Source: Thermodesulfobacteriota bacterium
GTDB lineage: Bacteria; Desulfobacterota; Desulfobacteria; Desulfobacterales; Desulfosudaceae
Length of the DNA: 64,000 nt
Assembly (NCBI GenBank): GCA_040753795.1
Contig: JBFMDX010000015.1
Location: forward strand, 1-64,000
Direction of reading: 5' to 3'
The position numbers and the translations under genes were made by a program. Positions 33,999 through 42,844 of the stretch are shown piece after piece; within the stretch, counting starts at the first letter, position 1, and each line of letters begins with the position of its first letter. The notes beneath the pieces were generated by a model. It had not been told where the DNA came from, ran no database searches, and saw only the letters and a list, made by a program, of their open reading frames with translations.

Positions 33999-36701
33999 TC
34001 AGGATGATACCTGGGTCAGGCAGTTGTCTTTTCCTTCACAATCCAGGACCAGTTCATAGGTATCCGATCCGGGAACGCGTCTGACGCCGAAACCCAGCTT
34101 GCGGCCCAGGGCGATCATTTTGGTGTTGTCCGCCAGCACGATCCCTTTTATTTTTTCAAAATTGAGCGGGCGGGCCACTTCCAGGCACCGTTTCATCAGG
34201 GCCGCGCCGATACCTTTGCCGTGCCATTCGTCCGCCACCAGCACCGCGAATTCGGCCTGTTTCCGGTTATGCTCCGGAATGACCCTGGCCACGCCCAGCA
34301 GCCGGTCCCGACCGTCTATGGTTTTGATGGCGACAAAGGCGATTTCCCGGTCATAGTCGATTTGCGTGAACCGCGCCAGCATATGATGCGGCAGTGTTTT
34401 CAGCGGCGAAAAGAAGCGGAAATAGATGCTCTGGGGCGAGAGGGCGTCAAACATTTCCACTACCAGAGGCGCGTCTTCCGGCCGGATGGGGCGAATCAAT
34501 ACTTCTCCGGCATCCTCAAGTTCGAGCCGCTGTTCATAACGGTTGGGGTAGGGGCTGATGACCAAATGAAAGGGCGGCAGTTTGTCCGGGTGAGAAACGA
34601 TAATACGGGCATCAAGGGCCAAGGGTTCGCGGTTGACGATGACCAGGGGGTTGATATCGATTTCCTCAATCTGGGAAAAATCACAGACCATCTGGGAAAG
34701 CCGGATCATCAACTCTTCCAGCCGGGTTAAATCCGCCGCCGGCCGGTTGCGGAATCCTTTGAGAATATTATATACCTTCGTCCCTTCCATCATGCGTCGG
34801 GCCAGCAAGCGGTTTAATGGCGGCAGAGCCAGGGCTTTATCCTGGAAGATTTCCGTGAACACACCGCCCATGCCGAACAGCAGGACCGGTCCGAAATCCC
34901 TGTCTTTTTTGGCGCCGGCGATGAGTTCATAGTCCGGCGAGAGCAGCATTTTCTGGATGGTGACGCCATGAATGGTCGCGTTGGGATTATAGGCCCGGCC
35001 ATTATCCGTTATGGTCCGGAAGGCACAGCGCGCTTTGTCCGGGGTATCGATGTTCAGAATGACCCCGCCGGCATCGGTTTTATGCGTGATCTCCGGCGAA
35101 TGAATTTTCATGACCACCGGATAGCCGATCTCTTCGGCCCGGGACACGGCTTCCGCTTCGTTAGCGGCCGGCAGGGTCCGGTTGACGGGAATGCCGTAAG
35201 CGGCCAGCACGGCCTTGGATTCCGGTTCGGTCAGAATGCCTGATGGGCGCCGCAGTCCTTGATCAATGAGCCCCGCGGCCGTGTCTTTTTCAAAGGTCAG
35301 CTGGTAGGGCAGGGCCGGCGGAATCTCCTGAAGCATCTCGATGTTCCGGGAATACTGATAGAGGTCCATGAAAGCGCGGACGGCACGTTCCGGGGTGTCG
35401 AAAGTGCTGATTCCGGCCCGGTTGAGCATGTCCCGGCCGGCCTCCACCTCGGCTCCGCCCATCCAGGCGGTGAAGGTCGGGACCTGCCGGCCGCGCAGCG
35501 ATTCGATCAGCGCTGCCGCCACGTCCGTGGACCGGGACATGGCCTGGGGCGCGAACATGATCAGCAGGCCGTTTACCTCTTTTGCCTTCATCAGGATGTC
35601 GACGACCTGGCGGAATTTTTCGGGAGAGGCGTCGCCCAGGATATCCACCGGATTGGACCGGCTCCAGTGGGCCGGCAGAAGTTCGTCCAGCCGGCTCAGG
35701 GTTTCCGGATGCAGTTTCACCGGCTCCACCCCGTAGTCGGTCATGGAATCCGCCGCCATGACGCCCGGTCCGCCGGCGTTGGTGACGATAGCCAGCCCCG
35801 GTCCCTGGATGAGCGGCTGCTTGGCCAGCAACTCGGAGCAGTCGAACAGTTCCTGGAAAGTTTTAACCCGGATGACCCCGGCCCGTTTCAGGGCCACGTC
35901 GTAAACGGCGTCCTCGCTGGCCATGGCGCCGGTATGGGAGGCAGCCGCCATGGCGCCGGCTTTGGTCCGGCCGGCTTTTAAGGCGATAATCGGCTTGATC
36001 CTTGAAACCCCGCGGGCGGCGCTCATGAAGTTACGGATCCGGGTCAGGTTTTCGATATACATGACGATGCTGCTGACCTCCGGGTCGGTCCCCAGGTAAT
36101 CAATGACATCTCCGAAATCCACGTCCAGCATGGAACCGAGACTGACGAAATAACTGAATCCGATATGTTCCTTGATTGAAAAATCCAGGATGGAGGTGCA
36201 GATGGCGCCGCTCTGGGAAATAAAGGCCATTTTGCCATGCTTGGGCATCTGGTTGGCGAAGCTGGCGTTCAGGCCGTCCTTGACCGACATGAGGCCCAGG
36301 CAGTTGGGCCCGACAATCCGGAACTGATCTGAGGCGCAGGCGGCCCGTATGGCCTCCTCGGCTTCGACGCCGGCGGCGCCGATTTCCTTGCCGCCGGAGG
36401 AAATGATCACCGCCGCCCCGCAGCCGGTCTCCCGGCACTGCCGGACGATTTCCGGAACCGTGCGGATGGGCGTGACGATGACGACCAGGTCGACCGGCTG
36501 CGGGAGCTGACCGATGGATTTGTAGGCTTTCCGGTCCCACAGCTTGCGATGCCCGGGATTGACCGGAATGACCTCACCGGCAAATCCGCTCATGACCAGG
36601 TTGCGCATGACGGCCGTGCCGATGCTGTCTTCTTTTTCACTGGCGCCGACGACCGCCACCGAGGCCGGGTGAAACAGTTTTTCCAGATGATAAACGCTCA
36701 T
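33999..36701 (-). CDS. ADP-forming CoA ligase-like protein with GNAT domain (Pat-type)
   Basis: 900 residues. In order: CoA-binding domain (AVVGASEKEDSIGTAVMRN), succinyl-CoA-ligase-like domain with AAASHTGAMASEDAVYD carrying the His that is phosphorylated in active ADP-forming ligases, ATP-grasp domain (EIGYPVVMKIHSPEITHKTD), and a GNAT acetyltransferase at ~730-890 (EFAVLVADEWHGKGIGAALM). This layout is that of protein acetyltransferase Pat, which acetylates lysines of acyl-CoA synthetases. The retained His means ligase activity cannot be excluded. It follows a UspA gene by 27 bases in one operon behind a sigma54 promoter, as expected for a stress- or energy-linked control of acyl-CoA metabolism. 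Confidence 0.9.
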   Translation of the reverse strand: MSVYHLEKLFHPASVAVVGASEKEDSIGTAVMRNLVMSGFAGEVIPVNPGHRKLWDRKAYKSIGQLPQPVDLVVIVTPIRTVPEIVRQCRETGCGAAVIISSGGKEIGAAGVEAEEAIRAACASDQFRIVGPNCLGLMSVKDGLNASFANQMPKHGKMAFISQSGAICTSILDFSIKEHIGFSYFVSLGSMLDVDFGDVIDYLGTDPEVSSIVMYIENLTRIRNFMSAARGVSRIKPIIALKAGRTKAGAMAAASHTGAMASEDAVYDVALKRAGVIRVKTFQELFDCSELLAKQPLIQGPGLAIVTNAGGPGVMAADSMTDYGVEPVKLHPETLSRLDELLPAHWSRSNPVDILGDASPEKFRQVVDILMKAKEVNGLLIMFAPQAMSRSTDVAAALIESLRGRQVPTFTAWMGGAEVEAGRDMLNRAGISTFDTPERAVRAFMDLYQYSRNIEMLQEIPPALPYQLTFEKDTAAGLIDQGLRRPSGILTEPESKAVLAAYGIPVNRTLPAANEAEAVSRAEEIGYPVVMKIHSPEITHKTDAGGVILNIDTPDKARCAFRTITDNGRAYNPNATIHGVTIQKMLLSPDYELIAGAKKDRDFGPVLLFGMGGVFTEIFQDKALALPPLNRLLARRMMEGTKVYNILKGFRNRPAADLTRLEELMIRLSQMVCDFSQIEEIDINPLVIVNREPLALDARIIVSHPDKLPPFHLVISPYPNRYEQRLELEDAGEVLIRPIRPEDAPLVVEMFDALSPQSIYFRFFSPLKTLPHHMLARFTQIDYDREIAFVAIKTIDGRDRLLGVARVIPEHNRKQAEFAVLVADEWHGKGIGAALMKRCLEVARPLNFEKIKGIVLADNTKMIALGRKLGFGVRRVPGSDTYELVLDCEGKDNCLTQVSS

Positions 36702-36728
36702 GCCTGTCTGACTCCGCCGATGATACGT

Positions 36729-37652
36729 TTACACCACCCAGACGGTGAAATCCCGGCCGCTGTGGATGACTTTGTAGCTGACCCGTCCCATGAAAAAATC
36801 CTGCACCCGGGACAGGCCCCGGCGGCCGATGACGATGGTGCCGAAATTGCCGGCGTCCGCCTCCCGGACGATTTCCTCGGCCCGGCTGGCCGCCCCGGAA
36901 ACCACTTTTCCGGTAACCTTTTTTTCATCAAAGCCGGCTTTGATCAGCCGCTTTTTGAACTGATCGATTTTCCGGATGACTTCATCCTGCATCAGCGTGA
37001 TAATTTCCGGCGGCAGGTATTCCGGCGTCATGGGGTTTAACGTGCCCATGCCGCGGATGACATGAAAAAGCTCCGCCGAATAATCGTAGGGGCCGAAGTA
37101 CCGTCCGATGAAATCAACGGCCTGGGTGGAGGCGGGTGATCCGTCCACGGCGAGCAACAGCTTTTTGTTGTGGGGCCGTCTGCCGGCCAGCATCATCGGC
37201 ACATCCGGGAATTTGGAGATCAGTTTGGTGGAAACGCTGCCCAGGGTGATGCTTTTGATGGTTCCCATTCCCCGCCGGCGCAGGATAACCGAGTCATATC
37301 CTTTTTTGCATTCGTCCAGGATGTCCCGGGCGATTCCTTTTTCCCGCTGATGAATTTTTATTTTTACCTGTTTTTCCTCAAAACCGGCGGCAATCAGACG
37401 GCGTTTGGCCTCCGCCATGAATTTTTCAAGTGATTCCAGTTTCTCCTTGCGCCACTCTTCAAAACCTTTCAGGACAGTCGGCCGGATGGGGTCCGTGTCC
37501 AGATCCCAGTAACACTCCGGGATTTCGCTGTAGACCTGATACAGCACCAGCTCTCCCTTGCGGAAGGCTTCCACTTCCCTGATATAGTCAATCGTCATCC
37601 AGGATCGGTCAGAACCGTCGACTAAAACCAGTATTTTCTGTTTTTTCTTCAT
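36729..37652 (-). CDS. Tandem universal stress protein (UspA x2)
   Basis: 307 residues, two UspA domains. The first begins ILVLVDGSDRSWMTIDYI; the second begins LLLAVDGSPASTQAVDFIG and ends with IVIGRRGLSRVQDFFMGRVS, matching the ATP-binding pattern GxxGxxxxxxGSVS (here with G in MGRVS). It is likely to bind ATP. A strong ribosome site (GGGAGGAG) precedes ATG 37652. It is the first gene of an operon with the Pat-type gene and has its own sigma54 promoter 119 bases upstream. It is a paralogue of 45875-46807. Confidence 0.92.
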   Translation of the reverse strand: MKKKQKILVLVDGSDRSWMTIDYIREVEAFRKGELVLYQVYSEIPECYWDLDTDPIRPTVLKGFEEWRKEKLESLEKFMAEAKRRLIAAGFEEKQVKIKIHQREKGIARDILDECKKGYDSVILRRRGMGTIKSITLGSVSTKLISKFPDVPMMLAGRRPHNKKLLLAVDGSPASTQAVDFIGRYFGPYDYSAELFHVIRGMGTLNPMTPEYLPPEIITLMQDEVIRKIDQFKKRLIKAGFDEKKVTGKVVSGAASRAEEIVREADAGNFGTIVIGRRGLSRVQDFFMGRVSYKVIHSGRDFTVWVV

Positions 37653-37770
37653 GGTTCATCTCCTCCCAATCAAAGTTAACTTACCGTGTTACCTGGCTTC
37701 CCCTGTGGTCGGCTACATATCAATGGTTCCGGTCCTGATTCTAATCCGGCCCGGCATCGCCATATATAAA

Positions 37771-37786
37771 AGCAAATATAGTGCCA
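37771..37786 (-). promoter_or_regulatory. Sigma54 (-24/-12) promoter of the UspA-Pat operon
   Basis: On the minus strand TGGCAC-TATAT-TTGCT, a full match to the consensus TGGCAC-N5-TTGCW, 119 bases upstream of the UspA start codon. Confidence 0.85.
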
Positions 37787-37975
37787 CCTTATGTATATCC
37801 CCGGTCGTTTGACGTGAATCGGTCGCGATGGTAATGGCGTATGATAAAACGTTGCGATTATAGGAGGTTAGTTGCCATCACGGATCCTGTTCCATGGCAG
37901 GCATGGGAACGAGGCGAGGCGAAAACAAGGCCTGGTGACGGACCGCCGGAAATAATGCTGAAATTCTTTACAAGA

Positions 37976-38021
37976 TGAAAAAGGTTTTCCCTCTGCGCCG
38001 TCCCGTATCCGGCGCGGAGGG
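37976..38021 (-). terminator. Rho-independent terminator of the TauE/SafE operon
   Basis: Stem CCCTC-T-GCGCCG with CGGCGC-G-GAGGG (37989-38000 with 38010-38021, one G-T pair), 9-base loop, then on the minus strand AAAACCTTTTTC. It lies 30 bases past the last gene of the operon. Confidence 0.8.
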
Positions 38022-38050
38022 ACCAATGGAACCGGTGGGGGGAACGATTT

Positions 38051-38287
38051 TCAGGACAGGGGGAATACCGGCTGAATCTTTTCCGCCTCGGCCGGATCGA
38101 CGGGACAGAAACGGTTGAGGCATATTTTGCTGATAATGATAGTGACCAGGGCGGTGGGGATATAGACATAGAGGAAGACCGCGGTCATGGAATCGTTAAA
38201 ACGGCTGGCAATACCAATGGACGCGGTCAACTCCATAAGAACAATTAAATCGATGACAATCATCATCCAGCCTCTTTTTGTTATCAT
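38051..38287 (-). CDS. Small membrane protein
   Basis: 78 residues with two hydrophobic helices (~8-28 and ~35-55) and a charged Pro-containing tail with two Cys. A perfect ribosome site (GGAAGGAGAAAG) precedes ATG 38287. It is the last gene of the TauE/SafE operon and is followed by a terminator. No family is recognised; a role as transporter accessory is inferred from position. Confidence 0.75.
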   Translation of the reverse strand: MITKRGWMMIVIDLIVLMELTASIGIASRFNDSMTAVFLYVYIPTALVTIIISKICLNRFCPVDPAEAEKIQPVFPLS

Positions 38288-38364
38288 GAGCTTTCTCCTT
38301 CCGGAATTCCGGACGGCGGTCGCTCCCGCGCATGGAGAGCGACCGCGCCGGATTGCTGTTGCCG

Positions 38365-38694
38365 TTATTTTTTCATCAGGTCCTGCTTGGTGACATTCAT
38401 TACCTTGGTAGCGATCTTGCGGTTGTCCTCATTTCTGTAGGCAATGCGCAGGATATTTCCGGGTTCGGGTTTGGCGCCGATTTTCGCCTGCGAAACATCA
38501 TATTCGCTTTCAATATTCGTAGCCACCCCGTATTTTGCTTCCTTGCTGAAGTTGGTGTCGTACTCTTTAATTTTAATTATTTTGCTTTCCATATTGTATT
38601 CCAGGCATTCTCCCTGGACGACTTCCTCGGCCAAAGCGGAAGTGGTCAGTAACAACCCGAAAATACAGATACCGATGATCAGATATGATTTCAT
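38365..38694 (-). CDS. Small secreted protein of the TauE/SafE operon
   Basis: 109 residues with a signal peptide (basic MKSY, hydrophobic core, cleavage near TSALA-EE), then a compact beta-rich, lysine-rich domain ending NVTKQDLMKK. A ribosome site aaaggaga is present. No family is recognised. It sits 48 bases downstream of the transporter gene, so a periplasmic role connected with the transported anion is possible. Confidence 0.75.
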   Translation of the reverse strand: MKSYLIIGICIFGLLLTTSALAEEVVQGECLEYNMESKIIKIKEYDTNFSKEAKYGVATNIESEYDVSQAKIGAKPEPGNILRIAYRNEDNRKIATKVMNVTKQDLMKK

Positions 38695-38742
38695 GATTGA
38701 ATCGTCTCCTTTCCCTTGAAGTTCCTCTGATTGGTCATGGGC

Positions 38743-39765
38743 TCATATTTCTGCAGCCGCTTTTTTCTCTCTTAATTCCTCGATAGCCCCCGCCAGCATG
38801 ATCTTGACGATGTAGACGCAGATGGCGCCGATGGTACCCAGAATCAGTACCGCGGCGGCTGAATTGAAACCGAATTCCTTCAGGATGATGGAAATCATGC
38901 AGCAGATAACCGCGATACCGAAGGCGATACGAATGCCGTAGCCCTTGGCGTACTTGGTGGCCACCGTGCCGATCTGGGCGCCGATGGCCGCGCCGGTCAG
39001 CATGACGAAGACCGCCACGATTTCGATCCGGCCCTTGATGGCGTAGGTGAAGGCACCGTAGAGGCCGGAAATCATGACCTCAAACAGGTCCGTGCCCACG
39101 GCGATATGGGTCGGGCAGCCGATCAGGTAAACCAGGGAAGGCATGCGGATCAGCCCGCCGCCGATGCCCAGAAAACCGGCCAGTATGCCGGTGAGCAAGC
39201 TCACGGACATGGGCAGCCAGGCGGAGCAGGTAAAACCGGCGTTCTTGAAATGGACCATGGGCGGGATCTTGATTTTATGAAGGCTTTTGTACCAGGTGAT
39301 GCCTTCGGCCCCGTGTTCGCCCACGTCTCCGGCCGCTTTTTTCCGGGTGGCTTTATAGTAGTCATAGAAGACCAAAAACGCGATCAGGGACAGCAGGCCC
39401 ACATACACCCAACGCACGACCGTTCCTATATTGCCGGCCTTTTCAAGGTGCATGACAATTTGAGCGCCTATTTCAATGCCTACCATGGTACCCACGACCA
39501 TCACCATCCCGAGCTTGTAGTCAACATTGCCGAACTTGGAATGACGGATGGTGGATACCATGGATTTGCCGGCGATATGGGCCATGTCCGTACCAATGGC
39601 AAAGGCCATGGGAAAGCCCAGAATATTCAGCCCCGGCGTTACCATCCAGGCACCGCCCATTCCGAAAAATCCGCCGATGGTGCCTACGGCAAATCCGATC
39701 AACACCAGCCCCGGCCAGAAGATATTCAACCCTGCTATCGGCATATACATGTATAACCAGTCCAT
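38743..39765 (-). CDS. TauE/SafE family anion permease
   Basis: 340 residues, about 8-9 membrane helices in two repeats. The first repeat has VGTIGGFFGMGGAWMVTPGLN and the second LTGILAGFLGIGGGLIRMPSL, the paired glycine-rich signatures of the family (long motif at residues ~26-46 and ~190-210). Members export or import sulfite, sulfate, taurine-derived sulfonates or sulfoacetate. Sulfate-reducing bacteria carry several copies near small membrane proteins, as here. Ribosome site aaggag at ATG 39765. It is the second gene of a four-gene operon behind a sigma54 promoter. Confidence 0.9.
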   Translation of the reverse strand: MDWLYMYMPIAGLNIFWPGLVLIGFAVGTIGGFFGMGGAWMVTPGLNILGFPMAFAIGTDMAHIAGKSMVSTIRHSKFGNVDYKLGMVMVVGTMVGIEIGAQIVMHLEKAGNIGTVVRWVYVGLLSLIAFLVFYDYYKATRKKAAGDVGEHGAEGITWYKSLHKIKIPPMVHFKNAGFTCSAWLPMSVSLLTGILAGFLGIGGGLIRMPSLVYLIGCPTHIAVGTDLFEVMISGLYGAFTYAIKGRIEIVAVFVMLTGAAIGAQIGTVATKYAKGYGIRIAFGIAVICCMISIILKEFGFNSAAAVLILGTIGAICVYIVKIMLAGAIEELREKKAAAEI

Positions 39766-39800
39766 ATGTCTATTTCTCCTTATTTAAAAAAAATGTTGAA

Positions 39801-40118
39801 TCAATGCTCCAGTATCTTCCGGCTCTTCAGGTCCAGACCGGTTTTCGACATGAGCCAGTCCATTAAAAATCCCAGGAGTGCGCCATAGGCAGCTGTAAGA
39901 ACCGTGCACCAGGTGGCAAAAATCACCATGTTGTGATTGTATGCGTCGGCCATGTACTTCATAAAGGCGGTATACAGTCCGTCACCCATCAGAACCCTGG
40001 TATCCGCGACCACGATCAGCTCGCTTGCTCCGCCGCCTCCTCCTGCCATCGCCATGGACGGTAACAGCAGCGCCAGAACAATGAAACAGCATACTGTAAC
40101 TCGAATTTTCTTTGCCAT
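39801..40118 (-). CDS. Small membrane protein, first gene of the TauE/SafE operon
   Basis: 105 residues. A signal-like N-terminus (residues 1-25, ending SMAMAGGGGG), a middle segment and a second hydrophobic helix (~65-88) with a cytosolic basic tail (KTGLDLKSRKILEH). Proteins of this size and shape occur beside TauE/SafE genes in sulfate reducers, but I cannot assign a function. A strong ribosome site (AAGGAGG) is present, and the sigma54 promoter lies ~100 bases upstream. Confidence 0.75.
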   Translation of the reverse strand: MAKKIRVTVCCFIVLALLLPSMAMAGGGGGASELIVVADTRVLMGDGLYTAFMKYMADAYNHNMVIFATWCTVLTAAYGALLGFLMDWLMSKTGLDLKSRKILEH

Positions 40119-40208
40119 GATCTTTTCCTCCTTACAGTTAGTTAGTGGTTTTTAAAATATGTTGACTTGAACTTGGTTTGGTTGCACAATTATTTTGACG
40201 AATGAGAT

Positions 40209-40224
40209 AGCAATACCCGTGCCA
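40209..40224 (-). promoter_or_regulatory. Sigma54 promoter of the TauE/SafE operon
   Basis: Minus strand TGGCAC-GGGTA-TTGCT, a full consensus match, 91 bases upstream of the first operon gene. It faces away from the plus-strand promoter 8 bases to its right. Confidence 0.85.
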
Positions 40225-40232
40225 TGATTGTA

Positions 40233-40248
40233 TGGCACCCGGATTGCG
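40233..40248 (+). promoter_or_regulatory. Sigma54 promoter of the membrane-bound activator gene
   Basis: Plus strand TGGCAC-CCGGA-TTGCG, matching the consensus except for the last base, 58 bases upstream of ATG 40306. It lies back to back with the TauE/SafE promoter, with 8 bases between their -24 elements. Confidence 0.8.
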
Positions 40249-40305
40249 ATATTTACAAATATTTTATAGATATTTGATTTAAAGAATAATATTCAGGAAA
40301 TTGTG

Positions 40306-42825
40306 ATGGGTATATTAGATCGGTTTGCTGAAGGAATGGCCAACGCCTCCCCTAATCGTGCAAAAGGGTTCAGCTTGCGAACCCGGCTTCTCATGTACAT
40401 TATCCCCGCGGTGGTTCTTGTTCTGATGCTGACTGGATATATTAACTATCAGACATCATTAAATTTTATAAACGAAGCCCTGGAGCGGTCCAGCCGTATT
40501 CAGGTAAAGGCCATGGCCCACGAGATCGATTCGCTTTTTGCGCGGTGCCGGGAGGATTTGCTTCTTGTCGCGCAAGTTGCCGGTGACGGAAGGGGGTTGC
40601 ACGAAAACTTTTCACGTCTGGTGGCGACTCGGAAAACAGACTATCATGAATTACTCTTTATCTCGCATAAAAAAGGCCATCATATTTTTCTTCTGGCAAA
40701 AGGGAATCAGATTTTTCCGGTTTCCCAGGAGGCCATCGCTGATATTACACCCGATCCGTTTGTTACCATCGGCTATCTGGAAAAACTGAATGCCGGAGAT
40801 GTCTGGATTTCCCCGGTTACGGAAGTACAGGAACCCTTTCCCACTGACAATCATCCGGACCAGAAGATCCGTTCCCATGTCATTTATTTTGGAACGCCCT
40901 GTTATTCCGATAATGGAGAAAAGTCCGGTTATCTGCTGTTGTCTCTGGATGTCCGTTTTATCCGTAATCTCCTTTCTGTTTTAAATTCGCCCCGTTCACC
41001 TCTGTGGGCTTTTTCACGGACGTCAGAAACCCGTTTTATCTATCTGTTCGATCTGGAAGGATGGATTCTTTTTCAATCAGAAGATCCGGAAGCGGTGGAT
41101 CTGGATCTGACCACTCATCTGGCCCGGATGGATTACAGCTATGGAACCCTGGGAAAGCCGGGGCTGCCCTTTGCCTACAGGCCCGGATCGATTTATCAGC
41201 CGTTCTGGAAAATGGTGAAAGACGTCGAGGCTGGTAAACACGAACTGATTGAGTTGAAAGCCGCTCCTCATGAGGGGCAGACCGTGCGGGACTATTACCT
41301 GACGTATACCCCGGTTTCTTTTGAAGGCCGGGTATACGCCGGTCTGGCTTATATCGATCGTTCCCGGTTTGCCCTGCTGGCCCAGTACAAGCATTTGGAC
41401 ACCATGCTGATTCTATCCCTTATCACCATCCTTGTTATCTCTTCGGTGATTTTCGTTCTTTCTCATATGATTACCAAACCCATTTACAAACTGGCCGGAG
41501 CGGTGGCTGATACGCAAAACCGTCCGCTTGAGCCGATCCGGATTAAATCGTCGATTTACGAGGTCCGGATGCTGCAGCAGGCCATCAACGCCATGATCGA
41601 AGCGATCAAGGCCCAGATCGTCGCCATCCGGGAACAGGAAAAACGGATCCGGAGTGTGGAAAACAAGGAGAAAATCAATCTGGAGGAAGCGTTCCCCGCG
41701 GTTACGCAACCGACATCCGCGGATGACCTGCCGGAGATCGTCGGATTCGGCAGCCGCATGGAACAGTTCAAAGCTTCTATCCGCAAAGCGTCCCGGGCCG
41801 ACGCCGATGTCCTGATTATCGGTGAAACCGGCACTGGCAAGCAGCTGGCCGCCGAAGCAATCCACCGGCACAGCCGGCGGTCCGGCCGGCCGTTTATTTC
41901 GGTGAACTGTGGTGAACTGTCGGAAAACCTGCTGCTGGACACCCTTTTCGGTCATGTCAAAGGCGCCTTTACGGAAGCCCGGACCGACCGCCGCGGCGCT
42001 TTCCTGGAAGCCGACGGCGGCACGATTTTTCTGGACGAAATCCAGACCGCTTCACCCAACGTGCAGCAGGCGCTTCTCCGGGCGGTGGCCATGCGCACCA
42101 TAAAGCAGCTGGGCTCCGATCAGGACATCGCCATGGACGTGCGGGTAATCTGCGCCACCAATGAAGACCTGAACCGGATGATCGAAAAGCAGCAGTTCCG
42201 GGCCGACCTGTATTACCGGATTAACGTGATCACCATCAATACCCCTCCTTTGCGGGAGCAGAAGGAAAATATTCCGGTGCTGATCAACCATTTCCTGGAA
42301 CAGGTCAGGACATCAACCGGACGCAGGACGCTGGGGATCAGCAAAGGAGCGCTGGAAAAGATGAAAAATCATGACTGGCCGGGCAATATCCGGGAACTGA
42401 AGAACGCCATTACCCGGGCTGGAGTCATGTGCGAAGGCAATACCATTCAGGCCGGTGATATCCTGATCGAAGGCGGCGGTTATCCGGACGCGGACATGGA
42501 TATCTCCGCCGATCCTGAAACAAGGCTGACTTATCCTTCCCTGCTGTCGGAAGAAAATATTGCCGGCAACGGAAACGGCAGTCGTTCTCAACGGGCGGTG
42601 TCAATAGCCGGATTTCAGAACGGTATTCCTCTCAATGAACGCCAGAAGCGGGTTTATCCCTATATCCTCTCCCGGGGGACTATCACCCGCAGCGAGTATC
42701 AGGCCCAGGCCGGGGGAAGCATTTCTTCCCGGACCGCCATTTATGATCTTCAAGACCTGGTGCAGAAAGGGCTGCTGAAGAAAGAGGGCCTTGGCCCGGC
42801 CACGCGATACCTGACGCCGGATTGA
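40306..42825 (+). CDS. Membrane-bound sigma54-type AAA+ activator with periplasmic sensor
   Basis: 839 residues. Membrane helix ~28-50, a large periplasmic Cache-like sensor (~50-365), second helix (~367-390), HAMP linker, then an AAA+ domain (~475-715): GETGTGKQLAAEAI, GGTIFLDEIQ and FRADLYYRINV. The sigma54-contact loop reads GAFTEA (residues 553-558) instead of GAFTGA. The usual Fis-type helix-turn-helix is replaced by a winged helix at the C-terminus (LNERQKRVYPYILSRGTIT). It would sense a periplasmic ligand and act on sigma54 promoters while tethered to the membrane. ATG 40306 with AGGA upstream is preferred to GTG 40303. Its own promoter and that of the divergent TauE operon are sigma54-type, suggesting autoregulation. 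Confidence 0.9.
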   Translation: MGILDRFAEGMANASPNRAKGFSLRTRLLMYIIPAVVLVLMLTGYINYQTSLNFINEALERSSRIQVKAMAHEIDSLFARCREDLLLVAQVAGDGRGLHENFSRLVATRKTDYHELLFISHKKGHHIFLLAKGNQIFPVSQEAIADITPDPFVTIGYLEKLNAGDVWISPVTEVQEPFPTDNHPDQKIRSHVIYFGTPCYSDNGEKSGYLLLSLDVRFIRNLLSVLNSPRSPLWAFSRTSETRFIYLFDLEGWILFQSEDPEAVDLDLTTHLARMDYSYGTLGKPGLPFAYRPGSIYQPFWKMVKDVEAGKHELIELKAAPHEGQTVRDYYLTYTPVSFEGRVYAGLAYIDRSRFALLAQYKHLDTMLILSLITILVISSVIFVLSHMITKPIYKLAGAVADTQNRPLEPIRIKSSIYEVRMLQQAINAMIEAIKAQIVAIREQEKRIRSVENKEKINLEEAFPAVTQPTSADDLPEIVGFGSRMEQFKASIRKASRADADVLIIGETGTGKQLAAEAIHRHSRRSGRPFISVNCGELSENLLLDTLFGHVKGAFTEARTDRRGAFLEADGGTIFLDEIQTASPNVQQALLRAVAMRTIKQLGSDQDIAMDVRVICATNEDLNRMIEKQQFRADLYYRINVITINTPPLREQKENIPVLINHFLEQVRTSTGRRTLGISKGALEKMKNHDWPGNIRELKNAITRAGVMCEGNTIQAGDILIEGGGYPDADMDISADPETRLTYPSLLSEENIAGNGNGSRSQRAVSIAGFQNGIPLNERQKRVYPYILSRGTITRSEYQAQAGGSISSRTAIYDLQDLVQKGLLKKEGLGPATRYLTPD

Positions 42826-42844
42826 TCCGGAGGAGCGACGACCC

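Noticed and set aside
37858-38169. 103-codon minus-strand frame overlapping the small membrane protein gene
   Set aside because: It covers the terminator hairpin and lacks a start signal; the 38051-38287 frame has a perfect ribosome site.
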